NCBI RefSeq assembly: GCF_025574485.1
Contig: NZ_JAOBPO010000002.1
Location: forward strand, 64,501 to 128,500
Length of the DNA stretch: 64,000 bases
From: Kordiimonas aquimaris
GTDB taxonomy: Bacteria > Pseudomonadota > Alphaproteobacteria > Sphingomonadales > Kordiimonadaceae
Direction of reading: 5' to 3'
The notes under the pieces were generated by a model that was not told where the DNA came from, did not search any database, and saw nothing but the letters and a program-made list of their open reading frames with translations. Positions within the stretch are counted from its first letter, which is position 1. The number at the start of each line of letters is the position of its first letter. Made by a program: the position numbers and the translations under genes. Positions 27,342-34,733 of the stretch are shown here, piece after piece.

Positions 27342-28094
27342 TTAGCTATCTGACAGAACTTTGTTGTTCTCGGACAAAGTCAGGTGAATGCCGCACTCGG
27401 TTTTGGTTTGGCCGCGCCAACGTCCTGCACGTTCACTTTCGCCTTCTTTGATAGGGTCTGTACAAGGCATGCAGCCAATGGAAGCAAAACCCTGTGCAAC
27501 AAGTGGGTGTTGTGGCAATCCGTGTTTCTCCCGGTATGCGGCAACATCATCTTTATTCCAAAAGGCAAGCGGGTTAACTTTTACACGGCCATCAGATGCC
27601 TCGAAATGAGGCAACAATGAACGCACACCGCCCTGAAAGCGCTTTCTACCAGATGCCCAGCCTTCAAAACCCTGCAGGGCATTATCGAGCGGCACAACTT
27701 TGCGGATGTAACAACAGGCGTTTGTGTCAGTGGTCCACAGGCCACCTTTTGGATCCTTGGCGTTTAAGTCATTCACATCAGGTGTGAGTGTGCGAACATC
27801 GTTAAGGCCTAATTCATTGATTAATCGGTCACGGTACCGTTTTGTTTCACCGAACAATTTACCAGTATCCAGGAACAGTACCGGAATGTCTTTTGATACC
27901 TTTGCCGCAATGTGAAGCAGAACGGCTGACTCGGATCCAAAAGAGGACACGAGTGCAAACCGACGGCCAAAATATTTCAGCGCGCCATCAATCACCTCTT
28001 CAGGTGAAGAGCTGGCGTAACGTGCATCGAGGTAATCGACAGCCGTTAATGCGTCGAAGTAATCGGCGTGCTGTATGGCGGCAGCTGCTGTCAC
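27342..28094 (-). CDS. cysH: Assimilatory adenylyl-sulfate (APS) reductase
   Basis: A 250-residue reductase. Ser-Ser-Phe-Gly-Ser-Glu-Ser-Ala-Val-Leu-Leu-His is the nucleotide-binding loop, and Leu-Asp-Thr-Gly-Lys-Leu-Phe follows. Cys-Cys at Asn-Ala-Cys-Cys and Cys-x-x-Cys at Gly-Cys-Met-Pro-Cys are the four [4Fe-4S] ligands that mark the APS-type rather than the PAPS-type enzyme. The active-site Cys is in Glu-Cys-Gly-Ile-His near the C-terminus. It reduces APS to sulfite with thioredoxin. Its ATG overlaps the stop of the DUF934 gene by four bases, so it is the last gene of the sulfate/siroheme operon. Confidence 0.93.
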   Translation of the reverse strand: MTAAAAIQHADYFDALTAVDYLDARYASSSPEEVIDGALKYFGRRFALVSSFGSESAVLLHIAAKVSKDIPVLFLDTGKLFGETKRYRDRLINELGLNDVRTLTPDVNDLNAKDPKGGLWTTDTNACCYIRKVVPLDNALQGFEGWASGRKRFQGGVRSLLPHFEASDGRVKVNPLAFWNKDDVAAYREKHGLPQHPLVAQGFASIGCMPCTDPIKEGESERAGRWRGQTKTECGIHLTLSENNKVLSDS

Positions 28095-28645
28095 GATGCC
28101 TTCCTTTGCCCTTCTTTGGCAGTATCGGCGGCATCAGTATTGTCATCGTTTTTTGCCGAGTGCCGCACATGCGCAACAGAGCGCTGCCCGAGGCCAATAG
28201 CATCCGTCTGATAGTATGAAGGAAAACGTTTCAATGCTGTTTCAAATGCGGTTTTACGTTCTTCGGTGGCTTCAACACTGTCAAAACCGGCACGCATAAG
28301 AAACTGTGCTTGGTCGGGGATGATATTGCCAACAGCGCGTATTTCGCCTTTGAAGCCATAATCCTTGCGCAGGCGGACAGCCAGAGAGAAACCCCGCCCA
28401 TCACCGAACGCCGGGAAATCAATTGCAACAAACGAGATTTTATTCGCGAATGGCTCTAGGGCGCTGAAGGTCGTTTCCGTGCCCACAAGAACACCAACAC
28501 GCCCGACTGTTTGAAAAAAAGCTTCGCTTTCTTCAGCCAGGCGGTCGAATGGAACCAACACAACTTCGCCTTCAGCAGGTGAAGTGTCTGAAGCAAGTTC
28601 AGTATACTGTGTGGGCTGGATGCCTGTTAAATTAACGAGCGCCAT
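28091..28645 (-). CDS. DUF934 protein of the sulfite reductase operon
   Basis: A 184-residue soluble protein of the DUF934 family, recognised from its central Asp-Phe-Pro-Ala-Phe-Gly-Asp-Gly-Arg-Gly-Phe-Ser motif, the following Leu-Arg-x-x-Tyr-Gly-Phe-x-Gly-Glu-Ile-Arg, and its place between cysI and cysH. The family is known to co-occur with sulfite reductase; its biochemical role is not settled. I choose the ATG at 28645 because a perfect AAGGAGG lies six bases upstream. This start lies inside the end of cysI (14-base overlap), and the stop overlaps the cysH start. Confidence 0.88.
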   Translation of the reverse strand: MALVNLTGIQPTQYTELASDTSPAEGEVVLVPFDRLAEESEAFFQTVGRVGVLVGTETTFSALEPFANKISFVAIDFPAFGDGRGFSLAVRLRKDYGFKGEIRAVGNIIPDQAQFLMRAGFDSVEATEERKTAFETALKRFPSYYQTDAIGLGQRSVAHVRHSAKNDDNTDAADTAKEGQRKAS

Positions 28646-30287
28646 ATACCGCCTCCTTAAATACGTCTGCGCCAAGCCTCCGGTAAGCTGGCAAGAATTC
28701 TTCACCGTCTTCACGTTCACCGAGATAAACAGCAACTACTTTTTCGATCGCATCAATGATGCCGCCTTCGTCAAACCCAGGGCCGAGAATAGCAGCTTTG
28801 GATGCGTCTTCTGCGCCTGAACCACCGAGCAGCAGTTGATAGTTTTCCTCGCCTTTACGGTCCACGCCTAAAATACCAATATGGCCTGCATGGTGGTGAC
28901 CACAGGAGTTGATGCAGCCAGATATTTTGATCTTTAATGGGCCAATATCCATCAGGCGTTTGACGTCATCAAAGCGTTCAGTCAGCTTTTGAGCTAGAGG
29001 AATTGAACGCGCATTTGCCAGTGAGCAATAGTCCAAGCCTGGGCATGCGATGATGTCGGTTAGTAAGCCAGCATTTGCACTACCAAGGCCAGCGGCATCA
29101 AGCGCCTCCCACAAAGCAGGCAAGTCTTTCTTGGCCACGTGTGGCAGAATGAGGTTTTGCTCGTGACTGACGCGCACTTCACTGAGGCTGTATTTGTCAG
29201 CAAGATCAGCGACCAAATCCATCTGCGCGTCTGTCGCATCGCCCGGAATACCGCCATGTGGTTTCAGCGAAATAGTAACGTGAACATGACCAGGCACTTT
29301 GTGCGCGCCCGTATTGTTGCTTACCCATGCTTTAAAGAGGAAGTTTTTGTCTGCAAATGCATTCACGGTCGGAACATCATTGTCCAGAACAGGTAGAGGC
29401 GGCGGTGTGAAGAATGCTTTGATACGCGCCACTTCTTCTTCTGGTACATCAAGTGGTTGATCTTTGATCTTTGCCCACTCTGCTTCAACCTGGCGCGCAT
29501 ATTCATCGGCGCCCATTGCGTCGACCAGAATTTTGATACGTGCTTTATATTTATTATCGCGGCGGCCTTGTTCGTTATAAACGCGCAACATTGCTTCCAG
29601 GTAGCTCAATAAGTCACTGACGGGAAGAAAGTCGCGAATAACTTTGCCGATAACTGGTGTGCGGCCCATGCCGCCACCAGCTAGCACTTCAAAGCCAATC
29701 TCACCAGTATCGGATTGTTTAACAACCAGCCCGATATCGTGCCATTTTACGGCGGCACGGTCTTCGTCAGCGCCTGTAATGGCGATTTTGAATTTACGTG
29801 GCAAGAATGAAAACTCAGGATGGAACGTGGACCATTGGCGGATTAATTCAGCGTATGGACGCGGATCAAGCACTTCGTCAGCAGCTGCGCCGGCAAACTG
29901 GTCTGTTGTTGTATTGCGAATGCAATTGCCAGATGTTTGGATGGCGTGCATTTCAACATCTGCTAGCTCCTGCAGAATGTCAGGTGTTTCGGACAGTTTG
30001 GGCCAGTTATATTGTACGTTCTGGCGTGTGGTGAAGTGCGCATATCCTTTATCATAGCGACGGGCGATATGAGCAAGGCGGCGCATTTGATTTGATGACA
30101 ATGTGCCGTAAGGAATAGCAACGCGCAGCATGTAAGCGTGTAGTTGCAAATAAAGGCCGTTCATCAAACGAAGTGGGCGAAATTCTTCTTCGGTCAGTTC
30201 GCCTTTCATGCGGCGCTCTACCTGATCGCGGAACTCTTCAACGCGTGCATTAACAATGGCATGGTCGTATGTATCATAAGCGTACAT
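28632..30287 (-). CDS. cysI: Nitrite/sulfite reductase, siroheme and [4Fe-4S] enzyme
   Basis: A 551-residue single-polypeptide reductase with the duplicated ferredoxin-like and siroheme domains. Thr-Thr-Arg-Gln-Asn-Val-Gln near residue 95 and Thr-Ser-Gly-Asn-Cys-Ile-Arg-Asn near residue 127 are substrate-pocket elements. The cluster ligands are Cys-Pro-Gly-Leu-Asp-Tyr-Cys and Asn-Ser-Cys-Gly-His-His near residues 420-465. It reduces sulfite to sulfide; the neighbours (cysH, cysG, DUF934) argue for sulfite rather than nitrite. It starts two bases after the DUF2849 gene and overlaps the DUF934 gene. Confidence 0.93.
   Translation of the reverse strand: MYAYDTYDHAIVNARVEEFRDQVERRMKGELTEEEFRPLRLMNGLYLQLHAYMLRVAIPYGTLSSNQMRRLAHIARRYDKGYAHFTTRQNVQYNWPKLSETPDILQELADVEMHAIQTSGNCIRNTTTDQFAGAAADEVLDPRPYAELIRQWSTFHPEFSFLPRKFKIAITGADEDRAAVKWHDIGLVVKQSDTGEIGFEVLAGGGMGRTPVIGKVIRDFLPVSDLLSYLEAMLRVYNEQGRRDNKYKARIKILVDAMGADEYARQVEAEWAKIKDQPLDVPEEEVARIKAFFTPPPLPVLDNDVPTVNAFADKNFLFKAWVSNNTGAHKVPGHVHVTISLKPHGGIPGDATDAQMDLVADLADKYSLSEVRVSHEQNLILPHVAKKDLPALWEALDAAGLGSANAGLLTDIIACPGLDYCSLANARSIPLAQKLTERFDDVKRLMDIGPLKIKISGCINSCGHHHAGHIGILGVDRKGEENYQLLLGGSGAEDASKAAILGPGFDEGGIIDAIEKVVAVYLGEREDGEEFLPAYRRLGADVFKEAVYGAR
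28651..28657 (-). promoter_or_regulatory. Shine-Dalgarno site within the end of cysI
   Basis: On the minus strand AAGGAGG precedes the DUF934 start by six bases. It lies inside the cysI coding region and fixes the start of the downstream gene. Confidence 0.75.
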
Positions 30288-30289
30288 GG

Positions 30290-30613
30290 TTATTGCTCCC
30301 AGTTTGGAGATACTTGATAACCAAGATCAAGCCGGACACTTGGGCCCTTGGCTTGCATGGCAAATTTCATATGAGCAGGTGCAAGGTTGTTGCCTTCGGT
30401 ATCGGCTGCAATAGCAGTTACGCTGACAACAAGGTTTGCATCTTCGGCGCCGTGTGCAAGCACAGCGAGCGCTTCCACTTCTTCATCTGTCTGACCCACT
30501 GCCGCATCTGCTGCTACCTTGGTCCACTCACCGTTTGCAGTGAGAAATACAGCGCGTCCGTCATCAAGACGGTTCGCGATAAACATTTGAGGCCCTGCTG
30601 GTTTTTTAGCCAT
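30290..30613 (-). CDS. DUF2849 small protein of the sulfur operon
   Basis: A 107-residue soluble protein. The start Phe-Ile-Ala-Asn-Arg-Leu-Asp-Asp-Gly-Arg-Ala-Val-Phe-Leu and the end Arg-Leu-Asp-Leu-Gly-Tyr-Gln-Val match what I know of the DUF2849 family, which sits between cysG and cysI in many alphaproteobacteria. It has no Cys and only one His, so it is unlikely to be a redox or metal protein by itself; a role as a regulator or assembly partner of sulfite reductase is inference. Spacing is 11 bases from cysG and 2 bases to cysI. Confidence 0.8.
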   Translation of the reverse strand: MAKKPAGPQMFIANRLDDGRAVFLTANGEWTKVAADAAVGQTDEEVEALAVLAHGAEDANLVVSVTAIAADTEGNNLAPAHMKFAMQAKGPSVRLDLGYQVSPNWEQ

Positions 30614-30624
30614 GGGAAAATCCT

Positions 30625-32043
30625 TTAAGCGCTCACTGCTTGCAGCAGTGGTTCATATTCATTTAAATTCAGGTCGCGGGCGCACTGCACCACATCACCT
30701 ATCAATAATAATGCCGGGCTCTTCACCGCATTTTCCGAGACGACATCAGGGAGGGTTTCGAGCGTTCCATAAAAACGACGTTCGTTGGCACGTGTACCAT
30801 TTTCAACGACAGCAACAGGTGTGTTTGATGCAACACCTTCGCCTATTAAGCCGGCTGAGATGCGCGGCGCACCTTTTACACCCATATAAATAGCGAGCGT
30901 TTGACCTTCGCCGGATAGGCGTGCCCAGTCTTTGAAAGCGCCGTCCTGCAAGTGGCCTGTTACCAGCGTGAGGCTTGATGAGTGGGCACGGTCAGTCATG
31001 GGAATTTGTGCGCTGGCCGCAATACCTTGAAAGGCGCTAATGCCAGGAACGATTTCAACGTGGATGTCCTCTTTGCGTAGTGCATCAAGCTCTTCGCCTG
31101 CGCGAGCAAACAATAAGGGGTCACCACCTTTTAATCTTACAACGCGACGCCCAGCCAATGCTTCACGGATGAGAATTTCATGGATGCCTTCCTGGCCAAC
31201 ACCGTGTTCACCTTCGCGCTTGCCAACAAAGATAAGATCGGCATCACGCCGTGCGAGGGAGAGAACATCGCGGCTAACGAGACGGTCATAAACAATAACG
31301 TCTGCCTGCTGTAGCGCACGATGTGCTTTGATGGTCAATAGGTCAGGATCACCTGGCCCAGCACCGACAAGCTGAACTTGACCCACTGTTGCGCCGACGC
31401 GGTGGTTGCGAGCTGCCTCAACAACCAGTTTTTCGACGTCATTCTGGTTCATATCTGCATATGTGCCTGCGTTATCATACAGGCGATCCCAAAACAGGCG
31501 ACGACGGGTGCCGTCCGGTATTAGTGTTTTAATTCTGCCGCGCACGTTACCCGCTGCAGCAGCAAGTACGCCGAGCGAAGGAGGAAGCAAGCGCTCGAGG
31601 CTACTACGCAGGCGGCGCACAAATACAGGTGCAACACCGCCAGACGAGAAAGCCACTTGCAGCGGGCCACGTGCAAACTGTGCGGGGGTTATGAAGTTAC
31701 TTTTTGCAGGTTTATCGATTACGTTAACGGACATCTTGCGTGTTGTAGCAAGGCGGAGCACACGCTCTTCCGTTATGTCATCTTCAACGCCAATATAAAC
31801 GAGAGTTTTGTCATTGAGGTCATCATTCGTAAAGGGGCGGTCTTGAACAGATAACGCAGCATTACCGGTGATGTCATCGGTTAAGCCGGCAGCGGAAGCG
31901 GCTTCCTGTGTGCCGTGTCCTACCAATGTGATGCGTATACCCGTGTTGAGAAACAACGCAACCTTCGCCATCGCCGCGGATGTTGCGCCAACAATCAGGA
32001 TATGATGTTTTTCTGCCGTAAGAAAAACGGGAATATGTGTCAT
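30625..32043 (-). CDS. cysG: Siroheme synthase (fused CysG)
   Basis: A 472-residue fusion. The N-terminal half is a precorrin-2 dehydrogenase/ferrochelatase domain; the C-terminal half (from about residue 218) is uroporphyrinogen-III C-methyltransferase with Val-Gly-Ala-Gly-Pro-Gly-Asp-Pro-Asp-Leu-Leu-Thr, Val-Tyr-Asp-Arg-Leu-Val and Leu-Lys-Gly-Gly-Asp-Pro. It supplies siroheme to the downstream sulfite reductase. The NAD-binding glycine loop, usually Gly-Gly-Gly, reads Val-Gly-Ala-Thr-Ser-Ala-Ala near residues 18-24, so the dehydrogenase step may be altered. First gene of the operon, preceded by a structured leader. Confidence 0.9.
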   Translation of the reverse strand: MTHIPVFLTAEKHHILIVGATSAAMAKVALFLNTGIRITLVGHGTQEAASAAGLTDDITGNAALSVQDRPFTNDDLNDKTLVYIGVEDDITEERVLRLATTRKMSVNVIDKPAKSNFITPAQFARGPLQVAFSSGGVAPVFVRRLRSSLERLLPPSLGVLAAAAGNVRGRIKTLIPDGTRRRLFWDRLYDNAGTYADMNQNDVEKLVVEAARNHRVGATVGQVQLVGAGPGDPDLLTIKAHRALQQADVIVYDRLVSRDVLSLARRDADLIFVGKREGEHGVGQEGIHEILIREALAGRRVVRLKGGDPLLFARAGEELDALRKEDIHVEIVPGISAFQGIAASAQIPMTDRAHSSSLTLVTGHLQDGAFKDWARLSGEGQTLAIYMGVKGAPRISAGLIGEGVASNTPVAVVENGTRANERRFYGTLETLPDVVSENAVKSPALLLIGDVVQCARDLNLNEYEPLLQAVSA

Positions 32044-32059
32044 GGCCCTCTACTCCTTC

Positions 32060-32101
32060 GTGCGCTTTCATTGGGCGCACTGTTTCCACCAACAGGAAAC
32101 A
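32060..32101 (-). ncRNA. Structured 5' leader of the cysG operon (candidate cis-regulatory RNA)
   Basis: Read on the minus strand, TGTTTCC...GGAAACA (7-bp stem, loop TGTTGGT, 32081-32101) is followed with no gap by GTGCGC...GCGCAC (6-bp stem, loop CCAATGAAA, 32060-32080). One base later comes the ribosome site AAGGAG (32053-32058). TTGG in the first loop is complementary to CCAA in the second, allowing a loop-loop contact. There is no U-run, so any control would be at translation start. I match it to no known riboswitch class. Confidence 0.45.
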
Positions 32102-32452
32102 ATCCAACGCTGTCTTACCTATGAGGTGGAATGCAATTCTACAAGTGAGAAGATATTAGGCTATAAAGTAGAAAAATTTTCCTCAAATGATCACACAATA
32201 ACGTGAAAGAGAAATTTAATTCTAATTTAGGTGAGCGATTGTAACTATGTGTTTCTTCGGGTTAAGTTTAATGGAACGCTGTACCACTGGTTTGATCGTC
32301 TGCGAAAATATGACTTATACAGATTATTATGTGATGGGTTTATATAAGCTTATGCTCGATTGAACGGAGCACACTATTGTTCAGGCGCGAGAAACAGTGC
32401 ATAGTTTTATGGCACAGTATCTAGCATGTGTTGCAATAGATTAAGGCCTGAG
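32102..32452. other. Intergenic region between the sulfur operon and the glycosyltransferase gene
   Basis: About 350 bases of AT-rich sequence between divergent genes. It should hold both promoters, but I see no confident -35/-10 pair. No terminator, tRNA or significant small ORF is visible. Confidence 0.4.
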
Positions 32453-33502
32453 ATGCGATTACCCTGGAGACTCGAAAACCAAGTAAATAAGATTGACCTT
32501 GCTGCAAGATACGCTGTCGCTAGATTGTTAACCCCAAGAAAAAAGAGAGAAGTCTCTATTCAGTTTGTTTGTGGTTTTCATGGACAAACAGGGGGGCCGG
32601 AAGCTGTTGCATCTATCGCCAATATGCTGTCAGCACAATATGATGTCTCTTTTCAACTTGGCGCTACCAGCAATTTTAATCGCTGGCTCTCCAGGTCTGT
32701 GAAGCGAAGCCGGCACATTAATATGGATGCAGACCTCTATATTTGTGACCGCGCGACAGATGAAGGAATATTAAAAAAAATAGCTTCTTCTGAAAAGCCA
32801 ATTATTGCGACAATTCACGGCCTGCCTTTTTCTTTACATGCTTTAAGTGAAGATAGAGCTTTTAACATATTCAAGTATGCACAGTATTCTCACTTTGTAT
32901 CGAAGTTTCAGGAAAGCCAATATGCTTCTCACAAAGCTGAATCGACAAGCTTCGTAATTTCAAATCCTTGTATCAATTTATATCAAAACGATTGGTCTGA
33001 ACGGACTTATACATCATCAGTTGGTATGGTTGGTTATTTCAACAGGGCGGGGAAAAATATTGTTGGTAACTTGGCAGCCGTTGGTGGTTCTGAGGCTAAA
33101 GAGATACTTGTCTGGGGTAATTGCGATGTTCAATCAAAAGATAAGCGGGTTAAATTCAAAGGCTTCAGCGGCAATCAAAAAAGGATTTTTAACTCGTTTG
33201 ATGTTTTCATATCGCTAAGTAAGGATGAAACTTTTGGTTTGTCTGTTGCTCAGGCTCTGAGTGCTGGCAAAGAATGTGTGTTGTCTAATATACCCGCACA
33301 TGTTGCCTTTTCCGAATGTCCCGGCGTTACGATTGTTGATACTGATGATTATGATGCAGCCTCCACTGCATTAAATGCCGCTTTACATAGAAAAGCAGAG
33401 AATCGACAGGTTATTCATAACTTTTGGGCTGAACGTTTTTCTAGCGATGTCATTGCTGATTTGTGGTGTCGTAAAATTCGGGCAGTAAAAGAAAAACTGT
33501 AA
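32453..33502 (+). CDS. Glycosyltransferase, GT-B fold (family 4-like)
   Basis: A protein of about 349 residues. The C-terminal domain carries Ser-Lys-Asp-Glu-Thr-Phe-Gly-Leu-Ser-Val-Ala-Gln-Ala-Leu-Ser-Ala-Gly near residue 260, the donor-sugar-binding segment of GT4 enzymes, with Gln in place of the second conserved Glu. The N-terminal domain shows His-Gly-Gln-Thr-Gly-Gly-Pro-Glu near residue 45 and Ile-His-Gly-Leu-Pro near residue 125. I prefer ATG 32453 because TAAGG lies six bases ahead; ATG 32426 is an alternative. It stands alone, outside any polysaccharide cluster, and its codon use looks more AT-rich than its neighbours, so transfer is possible. Confidence 0.75.
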   Translation: MRLPWRLENQVNKIDLAARYAVARLLTPRKKREVSIQFVCGFHGQTGGPEAVASIANMLSAQYDVSFQLGATSNFNRWLSRSVKRSRHINMDADLYICDRATDEGILKKIASSEKPIIATIHGLPFSLHALSEDRAFNIFKYAQYSHFVSKFQESQYASHKAESTSFVISNPCINLYQNDWSERTYTSSVGMVGYFNRAGKNIVGNLAAVGGSEAKEILVWGNCDVQSKDKRVKFKGFSGNQKRIFNSFDVFISLSKDETFGLSVAQALSAGKECVLSNIPAHVAFSECPGVTIVDTDDYDAASTALNAALHRKAENRQVIHNFWAERFSSDVIADLWCRKIRAVKEKL

Positions 33503-33554
33503 AACTATTACTGTGGAACAATTTGGTTTTATTCACGAGGCACAATTGTTGGGC

Positions 33555-33585
33555 TTGACATGATACATATGCATACCTATATGTA
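33555..33585 (+). promoter_or_regulatory. Promoter with overlapping operator before the XRE unit
   Basis: TTGACA (33555-33560) and TATATG (33578-33583) are separated by 17 bases, a good sigma-70 spacing. TACATAT-N8-ATATGTA, a perfect 7+7 inverted repeat at 33564-33585, covers the spacer and the -10. A repressor bound there would block the promoter; the XRE protein encoded downstream is the obvious candidate. Confidence 0.6.
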
Positions 33586-33651
33586 ACCTCAAGGTATCAA
33601 AGTGGCAATTAAACGTGTCATGCTGATATGTTTGATTAATAGGGTGATGTA

Positions 33652-34137
33652 ATGTTTCATAGTGATGAGTCTCACGCTCAACTTTACGATAAATTCCTAA
33701 ATCGCATTGCGTTAGGTTTGTTAATCGTTGCCTTTAGCCTTGGCGTTGACTGCATGCGTTATTTTGTAGAACTTGAGGTCGGTGAAGCTTTGCGCTATGT
33801 GCGCAGGGGTATGACAGTTCTGCTTTTTATCGTAGTGTTGCCTACTTTTATTAAAGTGATGATGCTTCGTTTTAAAAACAGAACCGCTTGCCAAGAGCCT
33901 GAGAGTTTCATTGTTGATATATACAAAAATGCCAGTGTCCATGGTTTTACTGCAACAATGTTGATGTTGCTCACGGCGCAGGTGATTGTGGGACCTGACG
34001 TGGGCGTATTGCCAACCGAATTTTTTATTAAAGTAATATTAGGTGGTGGATTTCTGGCTGTTGCCATTTCATTTTTTGTTCAGCAACGCGGATCAGATGA
34101 TGATGAATCCGAGTGCGACAATATAGAAATGCAATAG
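33652..34137 (+). CDS. Membrane protein co-encoded with an XRE regulator
   Basis: A 161-residue protein with four predicted membrane helices (about residues 18-36, 52-72, 95-113 and 124-142) and an acidic C-terminal tail (Asp-Asp-Asp-Glu-Ser-Glu). No family is recognised. The stop codon is one base before the start of the XRE gene, so the two are surely co-transcribed. Membrane protein/XRE pairs of this build are common in bacteria, where the regulator controls its own operon and the membrane partner may sense or modify the envelope; that role is inference here. Confidence 0.65.
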   Translation: MFHSDESHAQLYDKFLNRIALGLLIVAFSLGVDCMRYFVELEVGEALRYVRRGMTVLLFIVVLPTFIKVMMLRFKNRTACQEPESFIVDIYKNASVHGFTATMLMLLTAQVIVGPDVGVLPTEFFIKVILGGGFLAVAISFFVQQRGSDDDESECDNIEMQ

Positions 34138-34138
34138 A

Positions 34139-34348
34139 ATGAGCGGTGCCTTGGATAACCGAATTCGTGTGTTTCGTGCAGAACATCGCCTTAGCCAAAG
34201 TGAGCTTGCCGATGCCATAGGTGTTTCCCGTAAAACAATCAGCACTATAGAAGTAGGGCGGTTTACGCCGTCTACAGTTATTGCGCTAAAGTTGGCGCGT
34301 TATTTTAACGTGCCTGTAGAAGAAATTTTTTCGCTAAGCGAGAAATAA
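34139..34348 (+). CDS. XRE-family helix-turn-helix regulator
   Basis: A 69-residue protein made almost only of a Cro/C1 helix-turn-helix: Leu-Ser-Gln-Ser-Glu-Leu-Ala-Asp-Ala-Ile-Gly-Val-Ser-Arg-Lys-Thr-Ile-Ser at residues 18-35, followed by Ile-Glu-Val-Gly-Arg-Phe-Thr-Pro-Ser. The short C-terminal helix is Leu-Ala-Arg-Tyr-Phe-Asn-Val-Pro-Val-Glu-Glu-Ile-Phe. This compact form is typical of YgzD/YozG-type regulators that sit in an operon with small membrane proteins. It likely binds the inverted repeat over the operon promoter at 33564-33585 (inference). Confidence 0.88.
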   Translation: MSGALDNRIRVFRAEHRLSQSELADAIGVSRKTISTIEVGRFTPSTVIALKLARYFNVPVEEIFSLSEK

Positions 34349-34408
34349 AACGAGGCAAAATGCCCGAGTAACGACAGAAAAGGCCTTTGAGCCAAAAGGA
34401 GAAGAGAT

Positions 34409-34654
34409 ATGAACAACGTTGAGAATGGAAAAGTGAGAAATCGAAACACTGCCGGACACGCATTGATCTGGGCGGCTTTGATGATTGCGTCAGCGCTCGT
34501 AATCAAAGACGAGAAAGCTGCCAGTAGTATGCTTTTTCTCTTGTTTGCTGGATGGACAGGAACAGTGGTTATGAATGGTGGTTTCAGGCAAGCTATGGCA
34601 TGTGAAGCTGCACTTTTTCGCAGAATTCTTGGGCGTGATACTTCTGCAAAGTAA
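34409..34654 (+). CDS. Small membrane protein downstream of the XRE regulator
   Basis: An 81-residue protein with two hydrophobic segments (about residues 17-32 and 38-55) between polar ends. The start is firmly supported by AAAAGGAGAAGAG just upstream. No family recognised. It lies 60 bases after the XRE gene and ends before a strong terminator, so it is the last gene of the three-gene unit. Confidence 0.6.
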   Translation: MNNVENGKVRNRNTAGHALIWAALMIASALVIKDEKAASSMLFLLFAGWTGTVVMNGGFRQAMACEAALFRRILGRDTSAK

Positions 34655-34696
34655 ATGGCAACGCCGTAATAGGTTAACAATACCTCACTAACTAAA

Positions 34697-34725
34697 AGGG
34701 CGGCTTATGCCGCCCTGTTTTTCTT
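34697..34725 (+). terminator. Terminator of the XRE unit
   Basis: AGGGCGGC and GCCGCCCT form a perfect 8-bp GC-rich stem with loop TTAT, followed by GTTTTTTCTTT. It lies 42 bases after the last small gene. Confidence 0.88.
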
Positions 34726-34733
34726 TGTCTGAC

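Noticed and set aside
32060-32101. SAM-II riboswitch before cysG
   Set aside because: The element is two separate hairpins without the single-hairpin pseudoknot layout or sequence core of SAM-II.
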